A stretch of 23,345 nt of DNA from an uncultured Alphaproteobacteria bacterium. GTDB lineage: Bacteria; Pseudomonadota; Alphaproteobacteria; CAAHEQ01; UBA3637. The notes below the pieces were generated by a model. The model was not told the DNA's origin. It saw only the letters and a program-made list of their open reading frames with translations, and did no database searches. The stretch is taken from assembly GCA_937888725.1 (NCBI GenBank), contig CALARE010000070.1:1-23345 (forward strand), written 5' to 3'. Both the position numbers and the translations under genes were made by a program. Shown here in pieces: positions 13,702-22,226 of this stretch. Position 1 is the first letter of the stretch, and every line of letters begins with the position of its first letter.

Positions 13702-16700
13702 ATGAAAAAATTTTTATTGACGGTTTTATTTTTGTTAATAGTTATTTTTGGGGGACTTGGATTTTTTATTGTTCGCTCATTTAATGCTGAAAATTTTCAA
13801 AAACAAATTGTTAAGAGTATGTCAGAAATAACTGGACGAGAGTTCAATGTTATGGGGTCAACTTATGTAACATGGTTGCCTTCTCCTGAAATTATTTTAA
13901 ATGATGTGACCTTGTCAAATGCTAAAGGAAGTACAAGAGCTGTTATGTTAAGTATTGAGCGGGTTTCTATTCAATTAACATGGAAATCGCTTCTTAAAAA
14001 TCCTTTGGTTATTGATAAGATTAAACTTGAAAATCCTGTTGTTTATTTGGAAAGAAATGATGTCAACAGTGTTAACTGGAATTTTGCGTTTTTAGATAAG
14101 CGTGTGATTGAAAGTTCAGCACTGGGCATGAATGATAATTTTATACAAACACGCGTAGATAATTTAGAGGTGAAAAACGGTTCTTTAAATTATATCAATG
14201 CAATCACAAATGCCAAAATTGAGCTGAGTGCTATTAATGGCCGTATAACGCTTGATTCTTTGCAAGGTCCATATTCTTTTAATGGCTCTTTTCAACAAGG
14301 GGAAACAGTTTTTGATTCTGATTTGTCAATCAAACAACTTGTTTCAGATGTAGAGGTTCCCTTTACGTTGGTAATGAACGCAAAAGATAAATCTTTATCA
14401 TTAGATTTAAACGGTGAAATTTTAACAAAATTAAAGGGGTTAAATTTATCAGCAAATGGTTCATTTTCTGTTCAAAAACCAAACGTTATATTAAAAGAAT
14501 TGGGTCTTTTCCCCTTAAATGAAACATTGAATGTCCCAGCACAGGGAGGATTAACTTATACTTCTCAAAATGGGATTGATAGTCTTAAAAACTTTACGAT
14601 TCGATTTGGTGAAGATGAAGATTCAATTGCATTAACAGGTTCTGCTTCTCGTGAAGAAAAAGATGGTTCATTATTTTATACCGTTGCTGTTGCCATTAAT
14701 CATTTAAATTATGATCAATGGGCCGATCTTATTAATTATATTAAAAAAACAGATTTAAGTGATAAAAAAACACCTGATTTTGATTTAAAGTTAAATGCTC
14801 AAAAAATTACATATCAAAAAGATGAAATTAAGGAAGCATCAATATCGCTTTCAAAAAAGGATACGCGATTAATCATTCATTCATTAAAAGCATTATTCCC
14901 AGGGGAAACAGATGTATCAGCTTCAGGTGGGAGTTTAATTCACGATGATAAATTGGGTTTGTCGTTAGTTTTATCTTTAAAATCTAAAAATTTCAAACAA
15001 CTGTTAAATACTCGTTTTGATACAACGACGATTGCATCTAATGTATTGGCAACAGCTCAAGCGGATGCAAATGTACTTATTTTTTCTGATTTAATAGATG
15101 TTGATTTGCAATCTTTTGAAACTGGTGGCACTACAATGGTTGGGCATGCCCAAATTTTAAAATCAAAAAAACCGACAATACATTTTGATGGATCTTTGAA
15201 AAATATTAATTTAGACCAATATACTGGTTACAAGCATTCAAAATCAAAGATGGATTTAATGGATGTTATCCCTGCAATTAAAAATTATTTTAATTCAGCT
15301 GAGTACTTAACAAAATTTAACGCTAAATTTGATGTTGAATTAAAAGACGTTACGATGCGACAGTTACCAATTTCTTATGGTAAATTGTCGGGTACTTTAG
15401 ATGATGGTAAATTAAAATTATCAGAATTTAGAGGTACGGGTGTTGCTATGGCGACATTACTTGCTGCAGGTGAAGTTGATAATATAGCAACGGAAAATCT
15501 AAAAATAAATAATATGCGGCTTGATTTTAATACAAACGAGTTGAAACTCTTTTTAGATAGAGCAAATTTAGTTTCGACAAATCAATTTTTAAATCAAACA
15601 AATACATTGACGGCATCTGTGCAACTAACTGAAAATAAAGATATTTGGTCTGGTTCATTGCGTAGTAAAATTGGTGAGTTGGAAACATTTTATTCAGGTT
15701 CTGTTGATTTATCAAAAAATAAACCAGAGGCAAAGGATCTTATTGTTGAAGCGACATATCCTAGTTTTCAACAATTTCTTAAAAAAGTTCTTATGGTAAA
15801 AAAGATAAATAATTCGGTTGAGGGGGCTTTTTCATTCAAAGGAACTATGAATGGTTCACTTGAACAGTTTAAACTTTCTTCTTCTGATGTTAAAATAGGG
15901 ACAAATTACTTGTCTATAGATGCAGATGTTAAAAATGCCAATAGTCAAAAAAGTATTGATTTAAAAATAAAGACCCCCTCATTTGATTTAAACAGATATA
16001 TGTTGAATGATTTTAGAAATATATTTGCAGATGGAAATTTAGGGAATACTACTTTTAATTTTTCACTTTTAGATTTATGGCAAATTAAATTACAACTTGA
16101 AACGGGTCAAATTTTATGGCAAACAGATGAGTTAAAAAATGCATTGGTAAAATTAAGCATACAAGACAAACAACTTATTCTTGAAAATTTAACAGGTGTT
16201 CCTTCTACTTCTGATTCCTTGTTAAAGGTATCTGGACAGTTGTCATGGGCGGGTGTTCCTCAATTAAAGGCAAATGTTGATTTAGCTGGTTTTGCATTGG
16301 GTGCAAATCTTATTACTGGGGATAAAACATCTTTTGGGAATGGTTCCTTAACGTTTTCAAGCAATATTTCAACGCTTGGAAAATCACCGAATGAAATGCG
16401 TAAAAATTTATCTGGTTCAGGTAAATTAAATATATCCAATGCATTATGGGTTGGTGCGGATATTCAAAAAATCCCCGCTTTAATTGCAAAAACAATTAAG
16501 GATAGAAGTCCTAAGCATGTCTTTGATACTGAACTTAGTCGCTATTTAAATTCGGGAAAGACAACCTTTGAATCGCTAACTGGTAATTTTACTATTGAAA
16601 AAGGTATTTTCAAAATGATGGATGCTTCTTTAAAAGCTGAAGCCTTCTATTCTAATCCAATGCAAGTTGTCTATAATATCCCACAAAAAAGTATTGATGT

Positions 16701-17565
16701 TTCCGTACCTATTTCTTTGGCAAGTTATGCGGATATGCCACCATTTGCGTTATCATTAAAGGGCAGTGCCACATCACCACAGTATTTAACAAATTTCGTA
16801 GATTTGTCAAATGCGGTTGAAGATATTGTTCAACAAGGCAATACAAAAATAGCCGAGCAATTACAAAAAGAGAAAGAAAATCTTGAAAAAATAACCATGA
16901 CAGAACGAGCAGAACGAGTCAAACAAGCTATTCAAAATGCACGAGAAGCTGTTAAGGTGGCAGATGAAAAATTATTTGCAGGAGATAACGATACAGCAGT
17001 TTTCTTATTACAAAATGCAAAAGATGCCCTTTCTATTGTTAATCAACTGTCTGTAAAAGAAACGTTAACAGATGCACAGTATATCCAGTTAATGGAGCAA
17101 TCTAGATTAGCGATTTTAAAAGCGAAAGAGGCTATTGATGAAACGATACGAGATCTTTATTTTGAGGATAGAAAACAAGTACAGACATTTGTAAAGCAAT
17201 CCCAAGAAATGCTTACTCAAATTGAGATGGTGCATGAAACAAATCCTGAAATAGAAATTGTTGCAAAATTATTGGTGCCTGTGAAACGTTATGTGGAAGT
17301 TTTAAAATCAACAAATGAACAGTTTTCAAATGATATTTCGCAAGAAGATCATGCTGTGTTAATGCAAACTGCACGCGATGCATTTTCAAAAATTGTTCAT
17401 GCTTACGAATATGTTGCGAGATTTGAACCTGAAGGAACTGAACGCATACAGCCTATTTCAATTAATCATTCCCAACAAGACGCAACAGTTATTGAGCCCA
17501 AAATGTCATTAGAACCAGTTTCAAATCAAGCTCCCCGTTTTAAAGGACAGATAATGAGAATGTAG
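13702..17565 (+). CDS. AsmA-family envelope protein with helical C-terminal extension
   Basis: A 1287-residue inner-membrane-anchored periplasmic protein. Residues 4-26 form an uncleaved signal anchor. The family hallmark follows: TGREFNVMGSTYVTWLPSPEIILNDVTLSNA (44-74 region), the start of an AsmA domain. The middle, to about 1035, is beta-rich repeated sequence with DUF3971/AsmA_2-like character, including SGSGKLNISNALWVGADIQ (about 908-926) and LTGNFTIEKGIF near 960. AsmA-like proteins are thought to form long hydrophobic-groove bridges moving phospholipid between membranes. From about residue 1040 to the end the sequence changes to charged, heptad-like helices (KEKENLEKI, AREAVKVADEKL, LAILKAKEAIDET), an extension not present in E. 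coli AsmA (617). The ribosome binding site is GGAG. The gene has its own promoter and is convergent with the SUKH gene, with only 4 bases between stop codons. Confidence 0.88.
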   Translation: MKKFLLTVLFLLIVIFGGLGFFIVRSFNAENFQKQIVKSMSEITGREFNVMGSTYVTWLPSPEIILNDVTLSNAKGSTRAVMLSIERVSIQLTWKSLLKNPLVIDKIKLENPVVYLERNDVNSVNWNFAFLDKRVIESSALGMNDNFIQTRVDNLEVKNGSLNYINAITNAKIELSAINGRITLDSLQGPYSFNGSFQQGETVFDSDLSIKQLVSDVEVPFTLVMNAKDKSLSLDLNGEILTKLKGLNLSANGSFSVQKPNVILKELGLFPLNETLNVPAQGGLTYTSQNGIDSLKNFTIRFGEDEDSIALTGSASREEKDGSLFYTVAVAINHLNYDQWADLINYIKKTDLSDKKTPDFDLKLNAQKITYQKDEIKEASISLSKKDTRLIIHSLKALFPGETDVSASGGSLIHDDKLGLSLVLSLKSKNFKQLLNTRFDTTTIASNVLATAQADANVLIFSDLIDVDLQSFETGGTTMVGHAQILKSKKPTIHFDGSLKNINLDQYTGYKHSKSKMDLMDVIPAIKNYFNSAEYLTKFNAKFDVELKDVTMRQLPISYGKLSGTLDDGKLKLSEFRGTGVAMATLLAAGEVDNIATENLKINNMRLDFNTNELKLFLDRANLVSTNQFLNQTNTLTASVQLTENKDIWSGSLRSKIGELETFYSGSVDLSKNKPEAKDLIVEATYPSFQQFLKKVLMVKKINNSVEGAFSFKGTMNGSLEQFKLSSSDVKIGTNYLSIDADVKNANSQKSIDLKIKTPSFDLNRYMLNDFRNIFADGNLGNTTFNFSLLDLWQIKLQLETGQILWQTDELKNALVKLSIQDKQLILENLTGVPSTSDSLLKVSGQLSWAGVPQLKANVDLAGFALGANLITGDKTSFGNGSLTFSSNISTLGKSPNEMRKNLSGSGKLNISNALWVGADIQKIPALIAKTIKDRSPKHVFDTELSRYLNSGKTTFESLTGNFTIEKGIFKMMDASLKAEAFYSNPMQVVYNIPQKSIDVSVPISLASYADMPPFALSLKGSATSPQYLTNFVDLSNAVEDIVQQGNTKIAEQLQKEKENLEKITMTERAERVKQAIQNAREAVKVADEKLFAGDNDTAVFLLQNAKDALSIVNQLSVKETLTDAQYIQLMEQSRLAILKAKEAIDETIRDLYFEDRKQVQTFVKQSQEMLTQIEMVHETNPEIEIVAKLLVPVKRYVEVLKSTNEQFSNDISQEDHAVLMQTARDAFSKIVHAYEYVARFEPEGTERIQPISINHSQQDATVIEPKMSLEPVSNQAPRFKGQIMRM

Positions 17566-17569
17566 GAAA

Positions 17570-18016
17570 TTATTTTTCTATAACAGGGCGGACAAAAAAA
17601 TAAAGTGTGTCTAAAAAACTAGGGAATCTTGCAAAAATAGAATAAGTATACCTATCGATAAGGATATATTCTTTTGTGTTAAAATCATATAAAACAAATT
17701 CTTCAGGAGCTTGGGCAAGGAGTATTTTCCCCTTAAAAACAGGGTTATTTGCATATAAACGTTGCATTTGAGGAATACTTCTATGAAAAAAAGCACCTTT
17801 GTCCCGTTCGTGTTCTTCAGTTGCAAAAAGCTCAAGACCATTATAAAAAAGACCATTTGTTAGAAGCAACAAATTCACATAATCTTGTGGTAATGGGGCA
17901 AGATTAGTATGTGTCAAAATGGTATTTACTTTATGAATATCCGCGTATTTTGCTGGTGGGTAAAAAACAGCATAATCTTGATAAATTTTTTTAAGTATTT
18001 GATGCAAGATTCGCAT
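17570..18016 (-). CDS. SUKH superfamily (SMI1/KNR4, YrhA-like) protein
   Basis: A small cytosolic protein of 148 residues. It shows the SUKH pattern: LPQDYVNLLLLTNGLFYNGLELF (about 42-64), where LPxxY...NG is the recognisable core, then a helix-rich stretch and the beta strands ILLAQAPEEFVLYDF and EYILIDRYT. SUKH proteins are established as immunity proteins of many nuclease and other polymorphic toxins, though some members have other roles. It is the last gene of the four-gene minus-strand operon, two bases after the stop of the HNH-fold gene, with a GGGAGA ribosome binding site overlapping that gene's end. The context suggests an immunity or binding partner for the HNH-fold protein, which is an inference. 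Family assignment is by eye and fairly firm; function is open. Confidence 0.75.
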   Translation of the reverse strand: MRILHQILKKIYQDYAVFYPPAKYADIHKVNTILTHTNLAPLPQDYVNLLLLTNGLFYNGLELFATEEHERDKGAFFHRSIPQMQRLYANNPVFKGKILLAQAPEEFVLYDFNTKEYILIDRYTYSIFARFPSFLDTLYFFVRPVIEK

Positions 18017-18018
18017 TT

Positions 18019-18708
18019 TTATCTCCCTGGCATACTTTTAAGTGCAATTTTATCAAAAGCTGCTTTTGAAAAACCAGCATAGACACTTCTATCTTGTTTA
18101 TTTTTACCACCAGAACCAGTGAAAAGTGAGAATGGAACATATACCTTCCCCACAGGAACAGGCACATATAATAACGGTGGAAAATCTATTCCATTTGATG
18201 TAATAATTTGTTTATCGATATAGGCATGAATTGTTTCATGAAAGGGTTTGTCTTGAATAAGAACCATGTTATTAAAATCAAGTGACCCGCCATATTCTAA
18301 AGGATATTTTAAATGAACAACATAATTTTCGGGTATTTTGCCTTTTTTCATATAAAAAATCGCTTCTTCGGATAGTCCTGCTGATCTTAAATCCATTGGG
18401 TAATTATAGCTGAGTAAACGTATAAAATCACGCATAACCCGTCTCATTTGCATATGGCGTTCAAGCATATCTGAGCCAAAACTACCAAAATAGGAAACCG
18501 CCATTAAATCCATCCCAGGGAAATTCATTTCATTAAATAAATTTTCCCAATAAGCTTGGTCTTTTTTTGTTTCGGGCTCTTTAATCTCGGGTGGAGGGGT
18601 AAATGCCTGTTGAGTGTCTAAGCCTGCTTCTTCATTTGTAAAAAGCTTATCCCAAGGAATAAGTGTATCATCATTATTCAAATCAGCGAGGCTTATTTTT
18701 TCACTCAT
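18019..18708 (-). CDS. HNH-fold nuclease-like protein, catalytic-base His replaced by Leu
   Basis: A 229-residue protein with two parts. Residues 1-105 are acidic and Pro-rich, then helical, with no recognised domain and no signal peptide. Residues 110-185 resemble HNH toxin domains: GLSEEAIFYMKKGKIPENY, then VHLKYPLEYGG (131-141), DFNNMVL (144-150), H157-x3-H161, and a YVPVPVGKVYVP tail reminiscent of toxin-type HNH ends. Aligned by eye to the colicin E9 motif (LHHDKPISQGG...NN...HxxxH), the metal-binding His residues map to H132, H157 and H161. The position of the general base His103 is Leu133. It could be an inactive nuclease fold used as an adaptor, or an effector with altered chemistry. 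Its ATG overlaps the coupling-protein stop by one base (TAATG), a sign of translational coupling. Confidence 0.72.
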   Translation of the reverse strand: MSEKISLADLNNDDTLIPWDKLFTNEEAGLDTQQAFTPPPEIKEPETKKDQAYWENLFNEMNFPGMDLMAVSYFGSFGSDMLERHMQMRRVMRDFIRLLSYNYPMDLRSAGLSEEAIFYMKKGKIPENYVVHLKYPLEYGGSLDFNNMVLIQDKPFHETIHAYIDKQIITSNGIDFPPLLYVPVPVGKVYVPFSLFTGSGGKNKQDRSVYAGFSKAAFDKIALKSMPGR

Positions 18709-20891
18709 TAAGCGTTCTTTACCTCTTCATCTAAGTCATCAATTTGTCCTTTCATGAGGATTTTAAGCGTTTGCATATCCGTGTTTTCACGTTGTGCAAC
18801 AATCCAATATGGAACCCAAGGCGAAGCACCCATAGCACATTTCTTTTTCATTCCCTTGTCTAAGAACCAACGAGGAGCATCTGCTAAAATAGGTCTGTTT
18901 AAAAAGCCTTGGAAAAGGACGTACTGTTTTGTTTTATCTAAACTCATCATATCAGATGTGCCGACCACATTAGAGCTTTGGAGTGAACGTGAGATATTTG
19001 CAGCAAATGGGTTTGTTTGTTGTGAAACACCCTCAGTTCTTGATGAACTTGCAACTTCAATCGTTTTTGTACCAATCATTTTTGAAAAACGTTCAGCTGT
19101 TTGTTCATTGTTTTGTGCAAGAATGACTTTGGCTGCAGTTGTTGTAATAATTGTTTCTAAGTCATCTTTACCATATTGTCCAGAAATTTGACCTAAATCC
19201 TGCCCAATGAGTAAGTAAGCCACTTTTTGACCACGACCGACAGCAGGGCCATCTTTCACGGCAGCAAGTTTTGGCATTTGAGGGAACTCGTCAAGCACAA
19301 ATAAGACAGAGTAGGGACCAGATTTAATCCCATCAGTTCCAACAAAATTTGGCGGATTAGAAATAAGGAATGAACTCATTAATTCAACAAAAATACCTGT
19401 AATAACGTTCATACTTCTCGCATCAACTTGGTTGACTGAAAGATACACGGAAACAGGTTTTACCTCTCCACTGATTGGGTCTTGAAGTCCGCGTAAATCT
19501 CTAAATGTTAAATCGCTAAATTTAGTACGCATACGCACAGCGGAGTTTTTAAAGATATTAATACCTGTCAATGCGGTGGATAAAATAGAACCACGTTCCT
19601 TGTCTGGCGTTCCTGATAACTGATTCATCTCAACAACAGCACGGTGTGCATAGGCAAATCTAGTTGCTTCCTTAACGGCTAAATCTAACAAATCACGCAT
19701 AGGGTCTGCCATCATTGCCATTTGATCCCCTTCGTCTGAACGACGTTTGATATCGGCTGCAATTTTCATTTGAGATTCTGTCAACCAGTCGAAAATCATT
19801 GCAATACAAGGTTCATTTCCCTGCCATTGTTCGGGGAGTCCTTCCCAAGTACCAATTGGAGCATAGTTATCAGCTGTTAATTCTCCTTTTTGAAGGGCAT
19901 CGAGAGCTAATTGTGCACTTTGATCCGCCATTCCATCATAATATGTGGCAAGAACATTGGCATCTTCTTGGTCAAAACTGCCTTCCATCAATTTATTGAT
20001 AAAATAGTCATTGGCTCGAGCTCTTTCACATTTGCTTGAAATAAATTGTAAAAAGCCAGCCATAGCATTTCGCCCTGTTTTTGACCAGTGGGGGTCTGCA
20101 CCACCCTTTGGTTCTTCAACCAACACAGCGACCATCGAGTCAATATATTTTTCACGATCACTACCAAGAGGTGGTAAACAGCTAGCTGATAGTGGGTTCC
20201 AACTTGGGAAAAAGATACCCTTTTCTGGCTCATCTTGAGCCCCCCAGTTAATCACAAAAACAGGACCAATAGTCGCACGATAAGCGGTTGTGTTATAACA
20301 AAGCTCGGGTTTAGGGTCGTTAACAATTAAGCTGAGTGTCGGGGATTCTAAAATGGTTGGAATCACAACGCCGACGGTTTTACCTGTTCCTGGAGGGGCA
20401 ACAACAAGACAAGAAAGTGTTTCAGGCATTTTCATCAATTTTCCTTTAAAACGCCCTAGAACAACGCAAAAACCATCAAAAAGTTTCATCTTTTTAATGT
20501 CCCCGTATTCGGCCATACGACCACCACCAAAGATTTTTGGCATATATTCATATGGATTTCGCACAAGGCCAGCAATAAAAACGACAAAAAATGATATGAA
20601 TGGCACAAAGATTAGATAGCTTGTCGCACTGGGATTGACAGTTTTTGAAAAAGCCTTTATTTTTGCTATATAGAGCAATATAAGACGATTATTATCTGCC
20701 CAGTGTGTTTTCCAAAATCGAGCAATTTCCCGCCAGGTTAAAATACTTAACTCTGTGTCTAATAACAGCTTTAGAGGAAGCATTAATAGCATCATAACAT
20801 AGAGTGTTACAAAAGAAGCAATAATTGTCCAAATAACCCATAGAACATATTTGGTTTGATCCTCATAAGCACTATCTCTTTTAAATGGCAT
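18708..20891 (-). CDS. VirD4/TraG-family type IV coupling ATPase
   Basis: A 727-residue inner-membrane ATPase that would recruit substrates (protein or DNA) to a type IV secretion or conjugation channel. There are two N-terminal membrane helices (about 15-40 and 92-110). The VirD4-type entry segment is GGGRMAEYGDI (122-132), followed by Walker A APPGTGKT (165-172), NDPKPEL (191-197) and Walker B VLFVLDEFP (529-537, D534/E535). The GQDLGQI motif follows further on. An inserted helical region at about 250-420 would be the all-alpha domain that binds cargo. The C-terminal end is acidic (DDLDEEVKNA), a common place for substrate or adaptor contact. The GGAGAG ribosome binding site lies just after the stop of the 393-residue gene (11-base gap). 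No relaxase or VirB-type channel gene is in the window, so conjugation versus protein secretion cannot be decided. Confidence 0.9.
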   Translation of the reverse strand: MPFKRDSAYEDQTKYVLWVIWTIIASFVTLYVMMLLMLPLKLLLDTELSILTWREIARFWKTHWADNNRLILLYIAKIKAFSKTVNPSATSYLIFVPFISFFVVFIAGLVRNPYEYMPKIFGGGRMAEYGDIKKMKLFDGFCVVLGRFKGKLMKMPETLSCLVVAPPGTGKTVGVVIPTILESPTLSLIVNDPKPELCYNTTAYRATIGPVFVINWGAQDEPEKGIFFPSWNPLSASCLPPLGSDREKYIDSMVAVLVEEPKGGADPHWSKTGRNAMAGFLQFISSKCERARANDYFINKLMEGSFDQEDANVLATYYDGMADQSAQLALDALQKGELTADNYAPIGTWEGLPEQWQGNEPCIAMIFDWLTESQMKIAADIKRRSDEGDQMAMMADPMRDLLDLAVKEATRFAYAHRAVVEMNQLSGTPDKERGSILSTALTGINIFKNSAVRMRTKFSDLTFRDLRGLQDPISGEVKPVSVYLSVNQVDARSMNVITGIFVELMSSFLISNPPNFVGTDGIKSGPYSVLFVLDEFPQMPKLAAVKDGPAVGRGQKVAYLLIGQDLGQISGQYGKDDLETIITTTAAKVILAQNNEQTAERFSKMIGTKTIEVASSSRTEGVSQQTNPFAANISRSLQSSNVVGTSDMMSLDKTKQYVLFQGFLNRPILADAPRWFLDKGMKKKCAMGASPWVPYWIVAQRENTDMQTLKILMKGQIDDLDEEVKNA

Positions 20892-20902
20892 TTTTCTCTC
20901 TC

Positions 20903-22084
20903 CTATAAGGCGTTATGAACCATCGCCAATGTTTCTTCAGAAGGTTCCGTATCTTTGATGATTGTGTCTGTAAAACTTTTTAAATCATCAGGTCCACCAA
21001 GATCTGTTCTACAAACACTCACAGACATTTCTTTCCACGTTGAAATCATATCCTCTGCATTGATGATATTGCCGTTTTTAATTACAAAAACAGGAGCGAC
21101 ACTCCCTGTAAAACCTGACACTGATAATCTTTCTGTTAGTTTTTTAACTTCTTCTAGCAATCGAAAAATAGGCGAAACTCTGTGTGAGCTTTCAGAAAAC
21201 CAAAGCGGATCTTCTCCATTAAAGCGTTCTTCATCAGCGAGCCAATCACCACTTTCAGCATCAATTTGGCAAACGATAACGCGATGTTCACCGATGGCTA
21301 AGTAGTTAGCTGTTAGGTCACCCAATTTGACATTTGAAAGAATACTATAACCAGCTTTTTCAAGAATATCTTCTAAATTTTCTTCAAGACGAGTTCTTTC
21401 TGGTATTTTAATATCTTCAAGCAATATTTTATCAAAATCATCTTCATCCAATGGGGAAGGAGCGATAGAAAACCCTTGTTTTGTTGATGGGGCACCAAAA
21501 GATGAACCAAACGGCGAATCGTTTGGGGGTGTGAAACCACCTCTTGCAGGCGTATCAAATGAAAAACCAGTTGAATTTGATTGTGTTGCAAAATTGGAAT
21601 GTTGTTGTGAAAAAGAGGTTTGTGCTGGTATATTTGTTTCACCATCAACTGGAACTTTTAGTTCAGAGTTTTTTGCAACAGGACGGACAAGCGAACTTTC
21701 CATTGCTTTGGGGCGGATATTTTTGGAGGAGTTTTTATTTAAATCAATTTTAACTTTGGGTTGTAAAACAGTTTTGGAACCCGTGAAAAAATAAATAATT
21801 TTATTGACTGTTCGTTGAATAAGTTCCGTCCATTTGATGCTTAAAGCATATCGCCATGTAAATATGTAAAATGGAACCATAAGCAAAAGAATGGTTATAA
21901 AAATCCAATCGCTTGTTTTGGAAATGCCCCATCCTTTTCTAAATTCATCTGTAATATATTGCCAATCGTTAATAGAAAACAAATTAAATTTCCAATTGGT
22001 TTGAAAAAAAGTATTCAAATACCAACCAAATAAAATAGTACCCCAAACAAAGCCTATGATAAGTGTTCTTTTCCAATTTTTCAT
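20903..22084 (-). CDS. Two-helix membrane protein with possible degenerate NERD-like domain
   Basis: A 393-residue protein and the first gene of the secretion-type operon. It has two membrane helices (about 8-27 and 59-77) and then a long, flexible Ser/Pro/Phe/Gly-rich linker (about 105-215). A folded C-terminal domain (about 232-350) runs LEENLEDILEKAGYSIL, then HRVIVCQIDAESGDW and APVFVIKNG. The order helix, strand, strand followed by G-x-W resembles NERD/PD-(D/E)XK nuclease-like domains, but the expected catalytic ExK is IVCQID here, so nuclease activity is doubtful. I make the NERD comparison with low confidence. Adjacency to the coupling ATPase suggests a membrane partner or substrate-presenting subunit. 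The start ATG has an AGGG ribosome binding site, and a -10 box lies about 34 bases upstream. Confidence 0.8.
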   Translation of the reverse strand: MKNWKRTLIIGFVWGTILFGWYLNTFFQTNWKFNLFSINDWQYITDEFRKGWGISKTSDWIFITILLLMVPFYIFTWRYALSIKWTELIQRTVNKIIYFFTGSKTVLQPKVKIDLNKNSSKNIRPKAMESSLVRPVAKNSELKVPVDGETNIPAQTSFSQQHSNFATQSNSTGFSFDTPARGGFTPPNDSPFGSSFGAPSTKQGFSIAPSPLDEDDFDKILLEDIKIPERTRLEENLEDILEKAGYSILSNVKLGDLTANYLAIGEHRVIVCQIDAESGDWLADEERFNGEDPLWFSESSHRVSPIFRLLEEVKKLTERLSVSGFTGSVAPVFVIKNGNIINAEDMISTWKEMSVSVCRTDLGGPDDLKSFTDTIIKDTEPSEETLAMVHNAL

Positions 22085-22117
22085 GTTGTAGCCCTAAAAA
22101 AACAAACCTGTAAGGTT

Positions 22118-22123
22118 ATTATA
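22118..22123 (-). promoter_or_regulatory. Candidate -10 box of the coupling-protein operon
   Basis: TATAAT on the minus strand, preceded by a run of nine T and followed by a leader of about 27 bases to the ATG at 22084. No convincing -35 is seen at the usual spacing. Confidence 0.45.
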
Positions 22124-22182
22124 TCTAAAAAAAAAGGTGCTTTCCACAAAAAAATGCGTTTTTCTTAAAAGAATTTAAAAAT

Positions 22183-22208
22183 AAAAAAAAGCACGAGATG
22201 TGCTTTTT
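22183..22208 (-). terminator. Rho-independent terminator of the ribbon-helix-helix gene
   Basis: The minus-strand stem is AAAAAGCAC/GTGCTTTTT with a 5-base ATCTC loop, followed by a long T-rich tract. It lies 18 bases past the ribbon-helix-helix stop and separates that gene from the downstream coupling-protein operon. Confidence 0.8.
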
Positions 22209-22226
22209 AATAACCTATTGTTTTAT

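Noticed and set aside
18019..18708. Calling the HNH-fold gene an active nuclease toxin
   Set aside because: The general-base position is Leu and there is no toxin N-terminal delivery domain that I recognise, so activity is not supported.
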